NCBI GenBank assembly: GCA_963737365.1
Contig: CAVTSD010000007.1
Span: 682,001-746,000 of the forward strand
Source: Roseiarcus sp963737365
GTDB taxonomy: Bacteria > Pseudomonadota > Alphaproteobacteria > Rhizobiales > Beijerinckiaceae
DNA: 64,000 bases
Reading direction: 5' to 3'
Every line of letters starts with the position of its first letter. Positions within the stretch are counted from its first letter, which is position 1. The position numbers and the translations under genes were made by a program. A model generated the notes under the pieces. That model was not told the origin of the DNA. It was given only the letters and a program-made list of their open reading frames with translations, and searched no databases. Positions 32,738 to 42,128 of the stretch are shown here, in pieces.

Positions 32738-35413
32738 ATGATTGCCCCCACTCGCTACCCGTTTTTGAGTGGTGGAGGGGAAGCTGCCGACATTATCGCA
32801 GGTTTCGACTGGGGCGCGACGCCGCTTGGTCCGATCGAGAGCTGGTCGACGAGCCTAAAAAATACGATCGCGCTCATCCTGGGCTCGCCCGTCCCAATCG
32901 TAACCTTGTGGGGCGAGGACGGCATCATGATCTATAATGACGCCTATTCGGGGTTCGCCGGCGGCCGCCATCCAAATCTGTTCGGCTCCAAGGTGCGGGA
33001 GGGTTGGCCCGAGGTCGCCGACTTCAACGACAACGTCATGAAGGTGGGTCTCGCCGGCCGGACGCTGGCCTACCGAGGAACCGAGCTCACGCTCTATCGG
33101 CATGGCGGCAAACCGGAGCAAGTCTGGCTCAACCTCGACTACTCCCCCGTTCTCGGCGAAGACGGGATACCGGTCGGCGTCATCGCCATCGTCGTCGAAA
33201 TCACGGACAAGGTTCGGATCGAACGGGAGCTCGAGGCCGAACGCAAGAGCCTGAAGCTCATGTTCCAGCAGGCTCCCGGGTTCATTGCGATGCTAAGCGG
33301 AAATGAGCATCGCTTCACCATGGTGAACGAGGCCTACCGGACGTTGGTCGCCAGCCGCGACGTCATCGGACGGACAGTTGCGGAGGCGCTCCCCGAGGTG
33401 GTCGATCAGGGCTTCGTTGGATTGCTCGATCAAGTTTATGCTTCGGGCAAGCCCCATATCGGGCGCGGCGTTCCCATCAATCTGCGACACGGCCTCGACG
33501 GCGTCCTCACCGAACGCTACCTCGATTTCATCTACCAGCCGATCGTAGCCGATGACGGGGCTACGACCGGCATCTTCCTCCAGGGCCACGACGTCACCGA
33601 ACGGCACGCGACCGAGCGCGCGATCCGGGCCGAATCGCGAAAGCTTGACGTTCTCAACCGCACCGGCGCAGCGCTTGCGGCCGAGCTCGATGTGGACAAG
33701 ATCGTGCAGATTGCGACCGACGCCTGCACAGAAATCGTGGACGCCGAGTTCGGCGCCTTCTTCTACAACGTCATCAACGACAGCGGCGAGAGCTACATGC
33801 TCTACGCACTCTCTGGCGCGCCAAGGGAGCACTTCGCCAAGTTCCCCATGCCGCGCAACACGGCCTTGTTCGACCCGACCTTCAAGGGCACCGCCGTCGT
33901 CCGATCTGATGATATTCGAAACGACCCTCGTTACGGGAAGAACGATCCCCATCACGGGATGCCCAAAGGACATTTGCCGGTGCGGAGCTATCTCGCCGTG
34001 CCGGTCGCCTCCCGCTCCGGAGAAGTGATTGGCGGACTGCTCTTCGGACATGGTGAGCCCGGAAAGTTCGTCGACGAGCACGAGGAGCTTGTGGTCGGCA
34101 TCGCCGGCCAGGCCGCCACGGCGATAGACAACGCCCGCCTCTATCAGGCCGCAGAACGCGAGGTTGCGGAACGTCGCCGCGCCGAAGAGGCGCTTCAGGT
34201 TTTGAACAATACGCTCGAGCAGCGGGTTCTCGACGAGGTCCAGGCGCGCTCCAAGGTCGAAGAACAACTCCGCCAGGTCCAGAAAATGGAGGCCGTCGGC
34301 CAGCTCACCGGCGGCATCGCCCACGATTTCAACAATATGCTCGCCGTCATCTTGGGCGGACTCAACCTAATTCAACGTAAGCTCGCGCGCGGGGAGACAG
34401 ACATTGAGCGGTTCGTCGAGGGCGCCATCGATGGCGCCCAGCGGGCGGCGACGCTCACGCAGCGACTTCTGGCGTTCTCGCGTCAGCAACCACTTTCACC
34501 CGAACCTTTGATCATCAACAAACTGGTCGCTGGTATGAGCGAACTGCTCGACCGGACGCTTGGCGAGCAAATCAAGGTCGAGACTGTGCTTGCCGCCGGT
34601 GTTTGGCAGGTGAAGGCGGATCCGGCGCAGCTTGAGAACGCGATCCTCAATCTCGCGGTCAACGCCCGTGACGCCATGCCGGGCGGTGGCAGGCTCACGA
34701 TCGAGACCACGAACGCCTCTGTGGATGATGCTTACGCGCAGGAATACGCGATCGAGGCCGGACAGTATGTGCTGATCGCTGTCGCCGACACGGGCTCCGG
34801 CATGACGCCGGAAGTCATCGCAAAAGCCTTCGACCCGTTTTTTACCACCAAGAGCGCCGGGAAGGGGACGGGTCTTGGCTTGAGCCAAGTGTATGGCTTT
34901 GTTCGCCAGTCCGGAGGCCACGTCAGAATTTACTCTGAGTTGGGGGTGGGGACGTCGATCAAGATTTATCTGCCGCGTCTCTTTGGAGAAACCGGGGCGA
35001 CGGAGCAGGCGAAGCGGCTCGCCACCATTCACCGCGGTTTGCGCAGCGAAGTCATTCTTGTTGTCGAGGATGACGCGCGTGTGCGCGCGCTTTCCATCGA
35101 AGCCTTGAGAGAGCTTGGTTATAGCGTCGTCGAAGCCTCGAATCCGGCGCATGCGTTGCGTCTGCTCGATGACGGCCAGGAGGTCTCCCTGCTGTTCACC
35201 GACGTCGTCATGCCGGACATGTCTGGACGACAATTGGCCGACCGCGCGCGCGGGATACGGCCAAACCTCAGGGTGCTCTATACGACCGGCTACACGCGCA
35301 ACGCCATCGTGCACAACGGAATGCTCGATCCTGGCACCAATCTCCTGACCAAGCCTTTCAGCATCCAGGACTTGGCGACGAAGGTTCGCAAGATCCTCGA
35401 TGAGGACGTTTGA
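32738..35413 (+). CDS. PAS-PAS-GAF hybrid histidine kinase
   Basis: An 891-aa cytosolic hybrid kinase. Order: PAS-like (about 20-165, VTLWGEDGIMIYNDAYSGFA), second PAS (175-300), GAF (310-475), coiled coil (EREVAERRRAEEALQ), HisKA with GGIAHDFNNMLAVILGG, HATPase (NLAVNARDAMPGGG, GKGTGLGLSQVYGF) and a C-terminal receiver with LLFTDVVMPDMSG. There is no membrane helix. The final receiver is typical of hybrid kinases that control a nearby output, but the only downstream gene is a DUF5343 protein on the other strand. The ATG at 32738 follows CGGAGGGA; a TTG at 32732 fits the Shine-Dalgarno spacing better. Signal unknown. Confidence 0.9.
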   Translation: MIAPTRYPFLSGGGEAADIIAGFDWGATPLGPIESWSTSLKNTIALILGSPVPIVTLWGEDGIMIYNDAYSGFAGGRHPNLFGSKVREGWPEVADFNDNVMKVGLAGRTLAYRGTELTLYRHGGKPEQVWLNLDYSPVLGEDGIPVGVIAIVVEITDKVRIERELEAERKSLKLMFQQAPGFIAMLSGNEHRFTMVNEAYRTLVASRDVIGRTVAEALPEVVDQGFVGLLDQVYASGKPHIGRGVPINLRHGLDGVLTERYLDFIYQPIVADDGATTGIFLQGHDVTERHATERAIRAESRKLDVLNRTGAALAAELDVDKIVQIATDACTEIVDAEFGAFFYNVINDSGESYMLYALSGAPREHFAKFPMPRNTALFDPTFKGTAVVRSDDIRNDPRYGKNDPHHGMPKGHLPVRSYLAVPVASRSGEVIGGLLFGHGEPGKFVDEHEELVVGIAGQAATAIDNARLYQAAEREVAERRRAEEALQVLNNTLEQRVLDEVQARSKVEEQLRQVQKMEAVGQLTGGIAHDFNNMLAVILGGLNLIQRKLARGETDIERFVEGAIDGAQRAATLTQRLLAFSRQQPLSPEPLIINKLVAGMSELLDRTLGEQIKVETVLAAGVWQVKADPAQLENAILNLAVNARDAMPGGGRLTIETTNASVDDAYAQEYAIEAGQYVLIAVADTGSGMTPEVIAKAFDPFFTTKSAGKGTGLGLSQVYGFVRQSGGHVRIYSELGVGTSIKIYLPRLFGETGATEQAKRLATIHRGLRSEVILVVEDDARVRALSIEALRELGYSVVEASNPAHALRLLDDGQEVSLLFTDVVMPDMSGRQLADRARGIRPNLRVLYTTGYTRNAIVHNGMLDPGTNLLTKPFSIQDLATKVRKILDEDV

Positions 35414-35418
35414 CGGGC

Positions 35419-36108
35419 TCACAGTCCCCGCGCCTTAAAGTATTTCAACAGGGTCCAGACCGCCGCCTGCTGTTCGTCGTCCATCTCGTTCAAGTCGAGG
35501 TGTGTCAGGAGGATTTCTGACGGCTTCTTGCCCTCGACGGGGGGGAGGGGAGCTTGAGGCGGCGACGGCGCCGCGTCGAACTCCTCCATTACCGGCGAAC
35601 TGGCGAACGCGGGCTTAGCGACTTTCCGTCTCGGCGTCAGAGACCGTGGCTTCCGGCCCTTCAGCACCCGGCCGCTGATTGTCACGCCCGCGTCGTTCGC
35701 GGCGTAAAGGAAGAAGGTCACGCACTTTTGGACGACCGCGTCGGCGGCCGGAAACGCCTTCCTGAACGCTTCGTTGAAATGGGAAGGCGTGGCGGTCTCG
35801 AGGTCGATTGCGAACATCGGCGCATATTCATGTTTGAGCGTCTCCAAGAGCGTCTCGGGCCATCGCCCCGTGGCGTGCGCGTTGACGAGCGCCTTGAGGC
35901 GCGAGCTCGGGCGTCCATCCCCTTCGATAAGAACGAGAAACTTCAGCGCGTGAATCAGCTGAGTGCCGACGACCCCTGAAAAGCGCGTCAGCACGCTGCG
36001 GTCGATGCGCGACGGAACGCCGTGCTCGTGAAGGTCCTCGATAAAGGTCTTGAACGTCCGGTACGACGTATACGGCGGCGTTCCCAACGACCGCGTTCGC
36101 TCGAACAT
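35419..36108 (-). CDS. DUF5343 domain protein
   Basis: A 229-aa protein with the DUF5343 pattern near the start: PPYTSYRTFKTFIEDLHEHG followed by PSRIDRSVLTRFSG. The middle (AFRKAFPAADAVVQKCVTFF) is helical, and the tail is proline-rich and ends in LNEMDDEQQAAVWTLLKYFK. The family has no known role; its fold looks like winged-helix/recombination-associated proteins, which I cannot confirm. The ATG at 36108 behind GGGAGATCGTT is chosen over 36153. It is convergent with the hybrid kinase, 5 bp apart. It is somewhat less GC-rich than neighbours upstream, which suggests possible acquisition. Confidence 0.78.
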   Translation of the reverse strand: MFERTRSLGTPPYTSYRTFKTFIEDLHEHGVPSRIDRSVLTRFSGVVGTQLIHALKFLVLIEGDGRPSSRLKALVNAHATGRWPETLLETLKHEYAPMFAIDLETATPSHFNEAFRKAFPAADAVVQKCVTFFLYAANDAGVTISGRVLKGRKPRSLTPRRKVAKPAFASSPVMEEFDAAPSPPQAPLPPVEGKKPSEILLTHLDLNEMDDEQQAAVWTLLKYFKARGL

Positions 36109-36375
36109 AACGATCTCCCGGCAGTTCGGAACGAAGCGCCTCGTATTCCGCACTACGGAGGCACTATACCGTATTTATGCTCCGAGTCAGACTATTCCGA
36201 ATCCACCATTGCAGATTGATTTGTTTTTTTAAGATGCTGAAGAAATTGGAAATTCTTCCAAAATTGGCGGGCCGCGGGGGCTGGAACGTCTCGGCCTCCG
36301 CCTAGGACAAGAATACCCATCCTCAAACCATTCCGCGCGGCGGATCGCCGCGGCGATAGCCATTGGAGCCGTGCA

Positions 36376-36942
36376 ATGCTGTGGACAGCCGAGGCGATTG
36401 ATGACCTCAAGAAGCTCGCTCTCGAGGGCAAGAGCGCAAGCGCCATCGCGGCCGCGCTCGGCGTCGGATCCAGAAACGCAGTCATCGGCAAGGCGAGTCG
36501 GATGGGCGTCAAACTTAGCGGCGGCGGGCCCCGCTCCTCGCGCGGCAAGGCGCCAGCGCGCGCGCCTCGACCCCTATGGGCGAGCGCTCCTTATACTCAG
36601 CCTCATACTCAGCCCGGCGTCGCCAATCACGGCTCGGATGTCGCCCTCGTCGGCGATCCTCGGGTCAGGCCGGGCGAGGGGAGGCCGGCGTGGTCGCTGG
36701 GCGAAGCCGAGATCGGCGAGATGCGACGGGTGTGTTTCGAGGACATTCGCGACTTCGCCTGTCGCTGGCCGCTCGGCGATCCAAGAAGCGGAGAATTCGC
36801 CTATTGCGGGCTGACGCCAGCCAAGGGCCAGCCTTATTGCGCCGGCCATTGCCGCATGGCTTATCGCTCGCCGCAGGCGCGACCGATTGCGCGGGAGCGA
36901 CAAGGAATCCGCGCCATCGGAAGTTCATGGCGGCTGGCCTGA
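36376..36942 (+). CDS. GcrA-family cell-cycle regulator, diverged paralogue
   Basis: A 188-aa DNA-binding protein. The N-terminal helix-turn-helix is MLWTAEAIDDLKKLALEGKS then SRNAVIGKASRMGV, and the C-terminus has the Cys/His GcrA signature CRWPLGDPRSGEFAYCG with PYCAGHCRMAY. GcrA binds methylated GANTC promoters with sigma70 in alphaproteobacteria. Differences from the usual core (LALEG for LWSEG, KASRMG for KVHRLG) suggest it is a paralogue and not the master gene. A small tandem repeat (YTQPHTQP) occurs in the linker. The ATG at 36376 is in the family position. Confidence 0.85.
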   Translation: MLWTAEAIDDLKKLALEGKSASAIAAALGVGSRNAVIGKASRMGVKLSGGGPRSSRGKAPARAPRPLWASAPYTQPHTQPGVANHGSDVALVGDPRVRPGEGRPAWSLGEAEIGEMRRVCFEDIRDFACRWPLGDPRSGEFAYCGLTPAKGQPYCAGHCRMAYRSPQARPIARERQGIRAIGSSWRLA

Positions 36943-36948
36943 GGGCTG

Positions 36949-37860
36949 CTACATCCGCTCGGCCACACAGATCAGGCCCGGCGCATCCGCGCCGCTCTCG
37001 CGCCGCGTCGAAGCTGACTGGATCAGCCGCGGCCGCAAACCAGCCTTGCGCGCTGTCGTCTCGATGTAGGCGCGGCTATGGGCAAATCGCATCGTTGGCT
37101 CGAGCCTGAATCCGTCGCCGTCACAGGTTTCGACCGAAAAAGCGAACAGGCCGTCCGCAGTCAGCGCCGTCACGACGGCGGCGAATAGAGGCGCGAGGTC
37201 GCCGAAATAGACCAGCGCGTCAGCGGCGACGATGAGGTCGAAGGCGCTCGGTCGCTCGCGCATCGGCGCGGCGGCGTCGCCAATAATGAGCTCGTCATAG
37301 ACGCCGCGCTCGCGCGCTTTCGCGATCATCGCCGCCGAAAGGTCGACGCCGGCGAGGCGGTCGACGCGCGCGCGCAACGGCTCCCCCATGAGGCCCGTCC
37401 CGCAGCCGAGGTCGAGGGCCGAGGCGAAGCGGCGAGCCGGCGCGACGGCGCCCAAGGCCTCGGCGATAAGGGCAGGAGCGCGATAGCCGAGATTTTTAAT
37501 GAGATGCTTGTCGAAGCGCCAGGCGTAGTCGTCGAACAGCCGTGCGACATACGCCTGCGGCAGTCCGTCAAGCGCCTCGCCTCGCCCAATGAGCGCGAGC
37601 CGGGGCTTCGCGCCCTGCGCGTCGGCGGCATCGGTGACAAGGCTCATGCGAAAGGCCTGAGCGGCCGCGTCGAGGTCGCCAAGGTTCTCCCGCGCTTCGC
37701 CCAGCGCGAACCAGGCCGCCGCCCATTGCGGCGCGCGCTCGATCGTCTGCTCGAACAGTTCCGCCGCCGCGCTCCACTCGCCGTCTGCTGCCGCCGCCTT
37801 GGCGTAGGCGAAACGGCGATCGGCGATCAGATCGCCCGAGGCGAGAGGATCGCGAGCCAA
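36949..37860 (-). CDS. TPR-class I SAM-dependent methyltransferase
   Basis: A 303-aa protein. Residues 10-90 form TPR-like helices (GEWSAAAELFEQTIERAPQW, GDLDAAAQAFRMSL), followed by a methyltransferase domain with the SAM loop ALDLGCGTGLMG and the acidic strand VDLSAAMIAKA. Such TPR-methyltransferase fusions are common in Rhizobiales and are annotated as class I methyltransferases with unknown substrate. It lies 4 bp after the oxidoreductase gene at 37865, on the same strand, so is probably cotranscribed with the sugar-acid dehydrogenases. Target unknown. Confidence 0.88.
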   Translation of the reverse strand: MARDPLASGDLIADRRFAYAKAAAADGEWSAAAELFEQTIERAPQWAAAWFALGEARENLGDLDAAAQAFRMSLVTDAADAQGAKPRLALIGRGEALDGLPQAYVARLFDDYAWRFDKHLIKNLGYRAPALIAEALGAVAPARRFASALDLGCGTGLMGEPLRARVDRLAGVDLSAAMIAKARERGVYDELIIGDAAAPMRERPSAFDLIVAADALVYFGDLAPLFAAVVTALTADGLFAFSVETCDGDGFRLEPTMRFAHSRAYIETTARKAGLRPRLIQSASTRRESGADAPGLICVAERM

Positions 37861-37864
37861 GCCT

Positions 37865-38971
37865 TCAGCCGTCAGCGAGCGCCGCCTCGAGGCGCGGCAG
37901 CTTGATGCTCACATCCTGGGTCTTGGCGAGGTCGATCAGGCCGCCAAAGCGGCGCTCCTTCTTGGCCGCGTGGTTAGTGAAGATTTCGGACAGGCGATGA
38001 TCGAGGAAGGGGTTGGAGAACCGCTCGATCACGGTCTTGAGATAGGCTTGCGCCTCACCTTTCATGCCGATAGCCCCGAAAACCGGCAGCACTTCGTCCG
38101 CGTAGAGCGTGTCAAGCTTCGCGCGCATCGTTGCGTCCGCCACCGCCTCGCGGACCATGAGGTTCGGCGGCCCGCCTTTCCTGGCCCACAGCTCGGCGAG
38201 ATAGGTGTGGCCTAGATTGAGGATGAACAGCTTCAGCCGCTCGTATGGCTTCAGATCGGCGGCGAGGACGATAGCGGGATGCCGGCAGGGCAACTCGAGC
38301 CCGGGCTGGTTCTCGATCGCCCACAGAGCATAAGGCTCGGCGACCGCGCCCAGAGGTTCCAGCGGCTCGGAGACAATGCGGTCGACGAGCGAATTGACCC
38401 ACACGCATTTCTCGCCGACCCAGCGGCGAGTCGCCTCCGGCGCCCGCCAGCTGTCGAGCACCTCCAGCACCACGCCTCGCAGGACCTGGCCGTTGGCCGG
38501 CGTCAGCTCGCACGGGAAAAGCGTGATGGGATCGGCGCCGGCGTGGTGGCGCGCGAGCAGGAGCTTGGCGAGCTTGGCGGGAAACAACCGGGGCGGACCG
38601 GCGTCAGGCCGGTCGTTGGGATCGGTCTCGTAGCCGCGATCGGCGGTGTTCGAAATGGCGCAACGCGCGGCGAGGAACAGGCGCTCGAGCTCCTCCCATT
38701 GGGTCGCGGCGTCCACGCCGCCGCCAACGCTACTGACCTCCACGATCTCATCGACGACCGCCCCGCCGCTGAGGCCCTTGACAAGAACCGGATAAGGCCG
38801 GCCCGCCGCAAAGGCGGCCACGCGCCGGCGGCTCTCCGGACTTCCCGTGGTCCCCGCCACAGCGATGCGCCCCATCGCTTCGCCGCGGGGGAGCGCCTCA
38901 CTGACGAATAGATCGACGTGGGCCTGCAGGAAACGGCTGGCCCCGAACTGGAGGATGGGAAACTCGGTCAC
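37865..38971 (-). CDS. Mannitol dehydrogenase-family oxidoreductase (UxaB/tagaturonate reductase-like)
   Basis: A 368-aa NAD(P)-dependent polyol/hexuronate oxidoreductase of the long-chain mannitol dehydrogenase family. The N-terminal FGASRFLQAHVDLFV is the nucleotide-binding region, FPCELTPANG is the usual second block, and KLFILNLGHTYLAEL holds the catalytic Lys-x4-Asn-x2-His. Length suits the short UxaB-like branch. It lies 3 bp downstream of a zinc alcohol dehydrogenase gene that could make its ketouronate substrate; both would work in hexonate or altritol-type catabolism. The exact sugar is unresolved. Confidence 0.85.
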   Translation of the reverse strand: MTEFPILQFGASRFLQAHVDLFVSEALPRGEAMGRIAVAGTTGSPESRRRVAAFAAGRPYPVLVKGLSGGAVVDEIVEVSSVGGGVDAATQWEELERLFLAARCAISNTADRGYETDPNDRPDAGPPRLFPAKLAKLLLARHHAGADPITLFPCELTPANGQVLRGVVLEVLDSWRAPEATRRWVGEKCVWVNSLVDRIVSEPLEPLGAVAEPYALWAIENQPGLELPCRHPAIVLAADLKPYERLKLFILNLGHTYLAELWARKGGPPNLMVREAVADATMRAKLDTLYADEVLPVFGAIGMKGEAQAYLKTVIERFSNPFLDHRLSEIFTNHAAKKERRFGGLIDLAKTQDVSIKLPRLEAALADG

Positions 38972-38974
38972 GGA

Positions 38975-39985
38975 CTAAATCTCGATCAGCGCCTTGATGA
39001 CGCCGGTTTCGGGTTTGATCCAGAGGGGAAAGCTGCCGGGCGCCTTCTCGAGCGCGACGCGGTGGGTGACGAGCGCGTCGGTCGGCACGCGGCCCTCGCG
39101 CATCGCGTCGAAGACCTTGGTGAAATCCTCTCGCGTGGCGTTGCGGCTGCCCATGAGCGTCGTCTCGCGCTTGTGAAACTCGGGGTCGGCGAACGAGATT
39201 GTGTCCTGCACGACGCTGACCAGGACATAGGTTCCTCCATGGGCGACATAATCGAGCCCGGCCATCATCGATTTGGCGTTTCCGGTCGCGTCGATGACGA
39301 TATCGAAGAAGTCTCCCGCGGTGAGCTCTGACAGGGCTTCCTTGACATTGGGCCCCGCGGCGACGGCGTGATGGACGCCAAGCTGTTCGCGGCAGAAGTC
39401 GAGGCGGTCCTGGCGGAGGTCGAGCGCCGTCACCACGCCGCCTTGCAAGCCTGCGAACAGCATGCAGCCGATGCCGATCGGGCCCGCCCCGACGACCAGA
39501 ATGCGATCGCCGGGCGCCGGATTGGCGCGTCGGATTGCGTGGGCGCCGATCGCCAGGAATTCGACCATGGCCGCCTGATCGAGGCTCACGCCATTGGCCG
39601 CCGCGACATTGGCCTCCGGGACGCAGACGTAATCGGCCATGCCTCCGTCGATGTGCACGCCCAATACGCGGATGCGCTGGCAACAATTCGTCTTGCCGCG
39701 GCGGCACGCGACACAGACGCCACAGGCGAGATAGGGGATGATGTAAACCTGCTGGCCGATCGGAATGGTGCATCCAGGGCCCCTGTCCGCGACTTCGCCG
39801 GACAATTCGTGCCCGATGACGCGCGGATATTCCAGGAACGGATGCGAACCTTCAAAAATATGAAGATCGGTCCCGCAGACGCCTGCGCGGCGAATCCGAA
39901 CGAGAACCTCGCCCGCTCCAGGCTGGCGTCGGGGCCGGTCCTCGATAGCGAGGGCGCCCGGCCGTGTGCAGACCAACGATCGCAT
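38975..39985 (-). CDS. Zinc-dependent sugar-acid/polyol dehydrogenase
   Basis: A 336-aa MDR zinc dehydrogenase. Catalytic Cys in AGVCGTDLHIFEG, GHE in VIGHELSGEV, four structural cysteines in CGVCVACRRGKTNCC and the nucleotide fold VVGAGPIGIGCMLF. Close in pattern to L-galactonate/altritol/idonate dehydrogenases. The ATG at 39985 follows GGGGAGATGAA; the open frame beyond to 40072 is rejected. It is the first gene of a three-gene operon (ADH, mannitol-DH-like, methyltransferase) with gaps of 3-4 bp. Substrate is an inference. Confidence 0.88.
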   Translation of the reverse strand: MRSLVCTRPGALAIEDRPRRQPGAGEVLVRIRRAGVCGTDLHIFEGSHPFLEYPRVIGHELSGEVADRGPGCTIPIGQQVYIIPYLACGVCVACRRGKTNCCQRIRVLGVHIDGGMADYVCVPEANVAAANGVSLDQAAMVEFLAIGAHAIRRANPAPGDRILVVGAGPIGIGCMLFAGLQGGVVTALDLRQDRLDFCREQLGVHHAVAAGPNVKEALSELTAGDFFDIVIDATGNAKSMMAGLDYVAHGGTYVLVSVVQDTISFADPEFHKRETTLMGSRNATREDFTKVFDAMREGRVPTDALVTHRVALEKAPGSFPLWIKPETGVIKALIEI

Positions 39986-40092
39986 TTCATCTCCCCGACT
40001 GCGGTCGCTTGTGGATCGGGCGAACGCGCTTGTCCATTCCGACGAAGGAACTGGGTTGATTTTTTTCGTCATCTCTGCTTGAAGGTGCGCCC

Positions 40093-40140
40093 ATGCGAAC
40101 GCGGTTGACGACCCTGCACCTTAGACGCCCGGCGCGCTGA
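40093..40140 (+). CDS. Candidate leader peptide upstream of leuA
   Basis: A 15-codon frame, MRTRLTTLHLRRPAR, begins at ATG 40093 behind GAAGG and stops 98 bp before leuA. Three leucines fall within six residues. A T-run (40171-40176 approx.) follows, but I cannot draw a convincing terminator/antiterminator pair. Leu-codon attenuation is known for leuA in some alphaproteobacteria; here there is no run of Leu codons, so this is weak. Confidence 0.25.
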   Translation: MRTRLTTLHLRRPAR

Positions 40141-40238
40141 CGCGTCGGGACATCGTTTCGCATCCGCCTTTTTTCACAGGCAAGGTCGGCGAGCTGATTT
40201 CAGCTCAATCGCCGCCGTAAAGTCTCCCAGGGTTCGTC

Positions 40239-41924
40239 ATGACACAGATGCCTATTCAAAAGTACCGCGCCTACGCGCCTATCGTCCTGCCTGACCGGCA
40301 ATGGCCCTCGCGCATCATCGAGAAAGCGCCGATCTGGTGCTCGGTCGACCTCCGCGACGGCAATCAGGCTTTGATCGAGCCGATGGGCGTCGAGCGCAAG
40401 AACCGCATGTTCAAGCTCCTGACGGACATGGGATTCAAGGAGATCGAGGTCGCCTTTCCCTCAGCCTCGCAGACGGACTTCGACTTCGTCCGCTCGATCA
40501 TTGAGTCCGGCGCAATCCCCGATGGCGTCGCCATTCAGGTCTTGACCCAGTGCCGCCCGGAACTGATCGAGCGCACCTTCGAGGCCGTCCGGGGCGCGAA
40601 AAAGGTGATCGTCCACTTCTACAATTCGACCTCGACCTTGCAGCGCGACGTGGTCTTCAGGACCGACCGCAAGGGCGTGACGGAGATCGCGGTCAATGCT
40701 GCGAAGCAGGTCAAGGCGCTTGCCGCCGCGGCTTTCGGCACGGATTTTCAGTTCGAATATTCGCCGGAGAGCTTCACCGGCACCGAGCTCGATTTCGCCC
40801 TTGAGATTTGCGAGGCGGTCAAGGACGTCATCAAGCCGACGGCTGCGAAGCGTCTCATTCTCAACCTGCCGGCGACCGTCGAGATGGCGACGCCGAACAC
40901 CTATGCCGACCAGTTCGAGTGGTTCGGCCGGCGCATATCCGACCGCCAGAGCGTGATCCTGTCTGTCCATCCGCACAATGACCGCGGCACCGCGGTCGCG
41001 GCGGCCGAGCTTGCGCTGATGGCCGGCGCCGAGCGGGTCGAGGGCACATTGTTCGGCAATGGCGAGCGCACCGGCAACGTCGACATCGTCACCATGGCCT
41101 TGAACCTGTTCACGCAAGGGGTCGATCCGGAACTGGACATCAGCGACGTCAACGGCATCCGGGACGTCGCCGAGCATTGCACGCAATTGCCGGTGCACCA
41201 GCGCCACCCCTACGCGGGCGAACTCGTCTACACCGCGTTCTCCGGCTCGCACCAGGACGCGATCAAGAAGGGGTTCGACGCGCAGGAGAAACGCAACGAT
41301 CCATGGTTCCAGGTGCCGTATTTGCCGATCGATCCCAAGGACGTCGGCCGCGATTACGAGGCGGTGATCCGCATCAACAGCCAGTCGGGCAAGGGCGGCA
41401 TGGCCTATATCCTGCGCGCCGACCACGGCCTCGACCTGCCTCGTTCTCTGCAGGTCGAGTTTTCCAAGATCGCCCAGGAGCGCATGGACGCTGACGGCAA
41501 GGAGCTGACCTCGCCCGAATTATGGGCGTTGTTCCGCCAGGCCTATCTTCTCGACGAACCGCCAATGACTTTGGTCAAGCAGCAAACGGTTCCGACCAGC
41601 TCCGACAATCGCGAACTCGTGGCGACGCTGCGCAAGGCGGACGGCTCGACTATGACGATCGAAGGCGAGGGCAACGGCCCGATCGACGCTTTTGTCGACG
41701 CGCTCAAGGCGGCGTTCAAGGTCGAGTTCTCGTTCATCGACTATCACGAACATGCAGTCGGGCGCGGCGCCAATGCGACCGCGGCGAGCTATGTCGAGAT
41801 CCAGGACGCTGAAGGCCGCGCCGTGCACGGGGTCGGCATGGACCCCAACATCGTGATGGCCTCGCTCAAGGCCACGCTCGGCGCGGTGCTGAGGCTCATG
41901 CGGCGAGAGGGCAGGGCGCTTTAG
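40239..41924 (+). CDS. leuA: 2-isopropylmalate synthase
   Basis: A 561-aa enzyme condensing acetyl-CoA with 2-oxoisovalerate, the first step of leucine synthesis. Visible are the metal and acyl site SVDLRDGNQALIEPMG, HFYNSTS, HPHNDRGTAVAAAEL with the HxH ligands and GNGERTGNVDIV. A C-terminal regulatory (LeuA dimer) domain follows with ATLRKADGSTMTIEGEGNGP and ends VLRLMRREGR. Length and pattern are those of the long, feedback-regulated actinobacterial/proteobacterial LeuA-2 type. It stands alone and is divergent from the dehydrogenase operon, 253 bp apart. Confidence 0.96.
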   Translation: MTQMPIQKYRAYAPIVLPDRQWPSRIIEKAPIWCSVDLRDGNQALIEPMGVERKNRMFKLLTDMGFKEIEVAFPSASQTDFDFVRSIIESGAIPDGVAIQVLTQCRPELIERTFEAVRGAKKVIVHFYNSTSTLQRDVVFRTDRKGVTEIAVNAAKQVKALAAAAFGTDFQFEYSPESFTGTELDFALEICEAVKDVIKPTAAKRLILNLPATVEMATPNTYADQFEWFGRRISDRQSVILSVHPHNDRGTAVAAAELALMAGAERVEGTLFGNGERTGNVDIVTMALNLFTQGVDPELDISDVNGIRDVAEHCTQLPVHQRHPYAGELVYTAFSGSHQDAIKKGFDAQEKRNDPWFQVPYLPIDPKDVGRDYEAVIRINSQSGKGGMAYILRADHGLDLPRSLQVEFSKIAQERMDADGKELTSPELWALFRQAYLLDEPPMTLVKQQTVPTSSDNRELVATLRKADGSTMTIEGEGNGPIDAFVDALKAAFKVEFSFIDYHEHAVGRGANATAASYVEIQDAEGRAVHGVGMDPNIVMASLKATLGAVLRLMRREGRAL

Positions 41925-42128
41925 CGTCATCGCAAGCCCTGCGAAATCCGCCCGACACCCCATCCCATGGAGCGTTCATGAACGCTTGTCTCTCGACGCG
42001 CTAACGGGGGCGGGAGCGCCAACGCCGTCGAGTCTACCCAATCGCAACGCGCTCTCGTCGGGCCGACCAGCCGTTATCCGAAGACGACGACCAATACAAC
42101 CAGAGAGCGATCAACTCGCAAATCTTAG

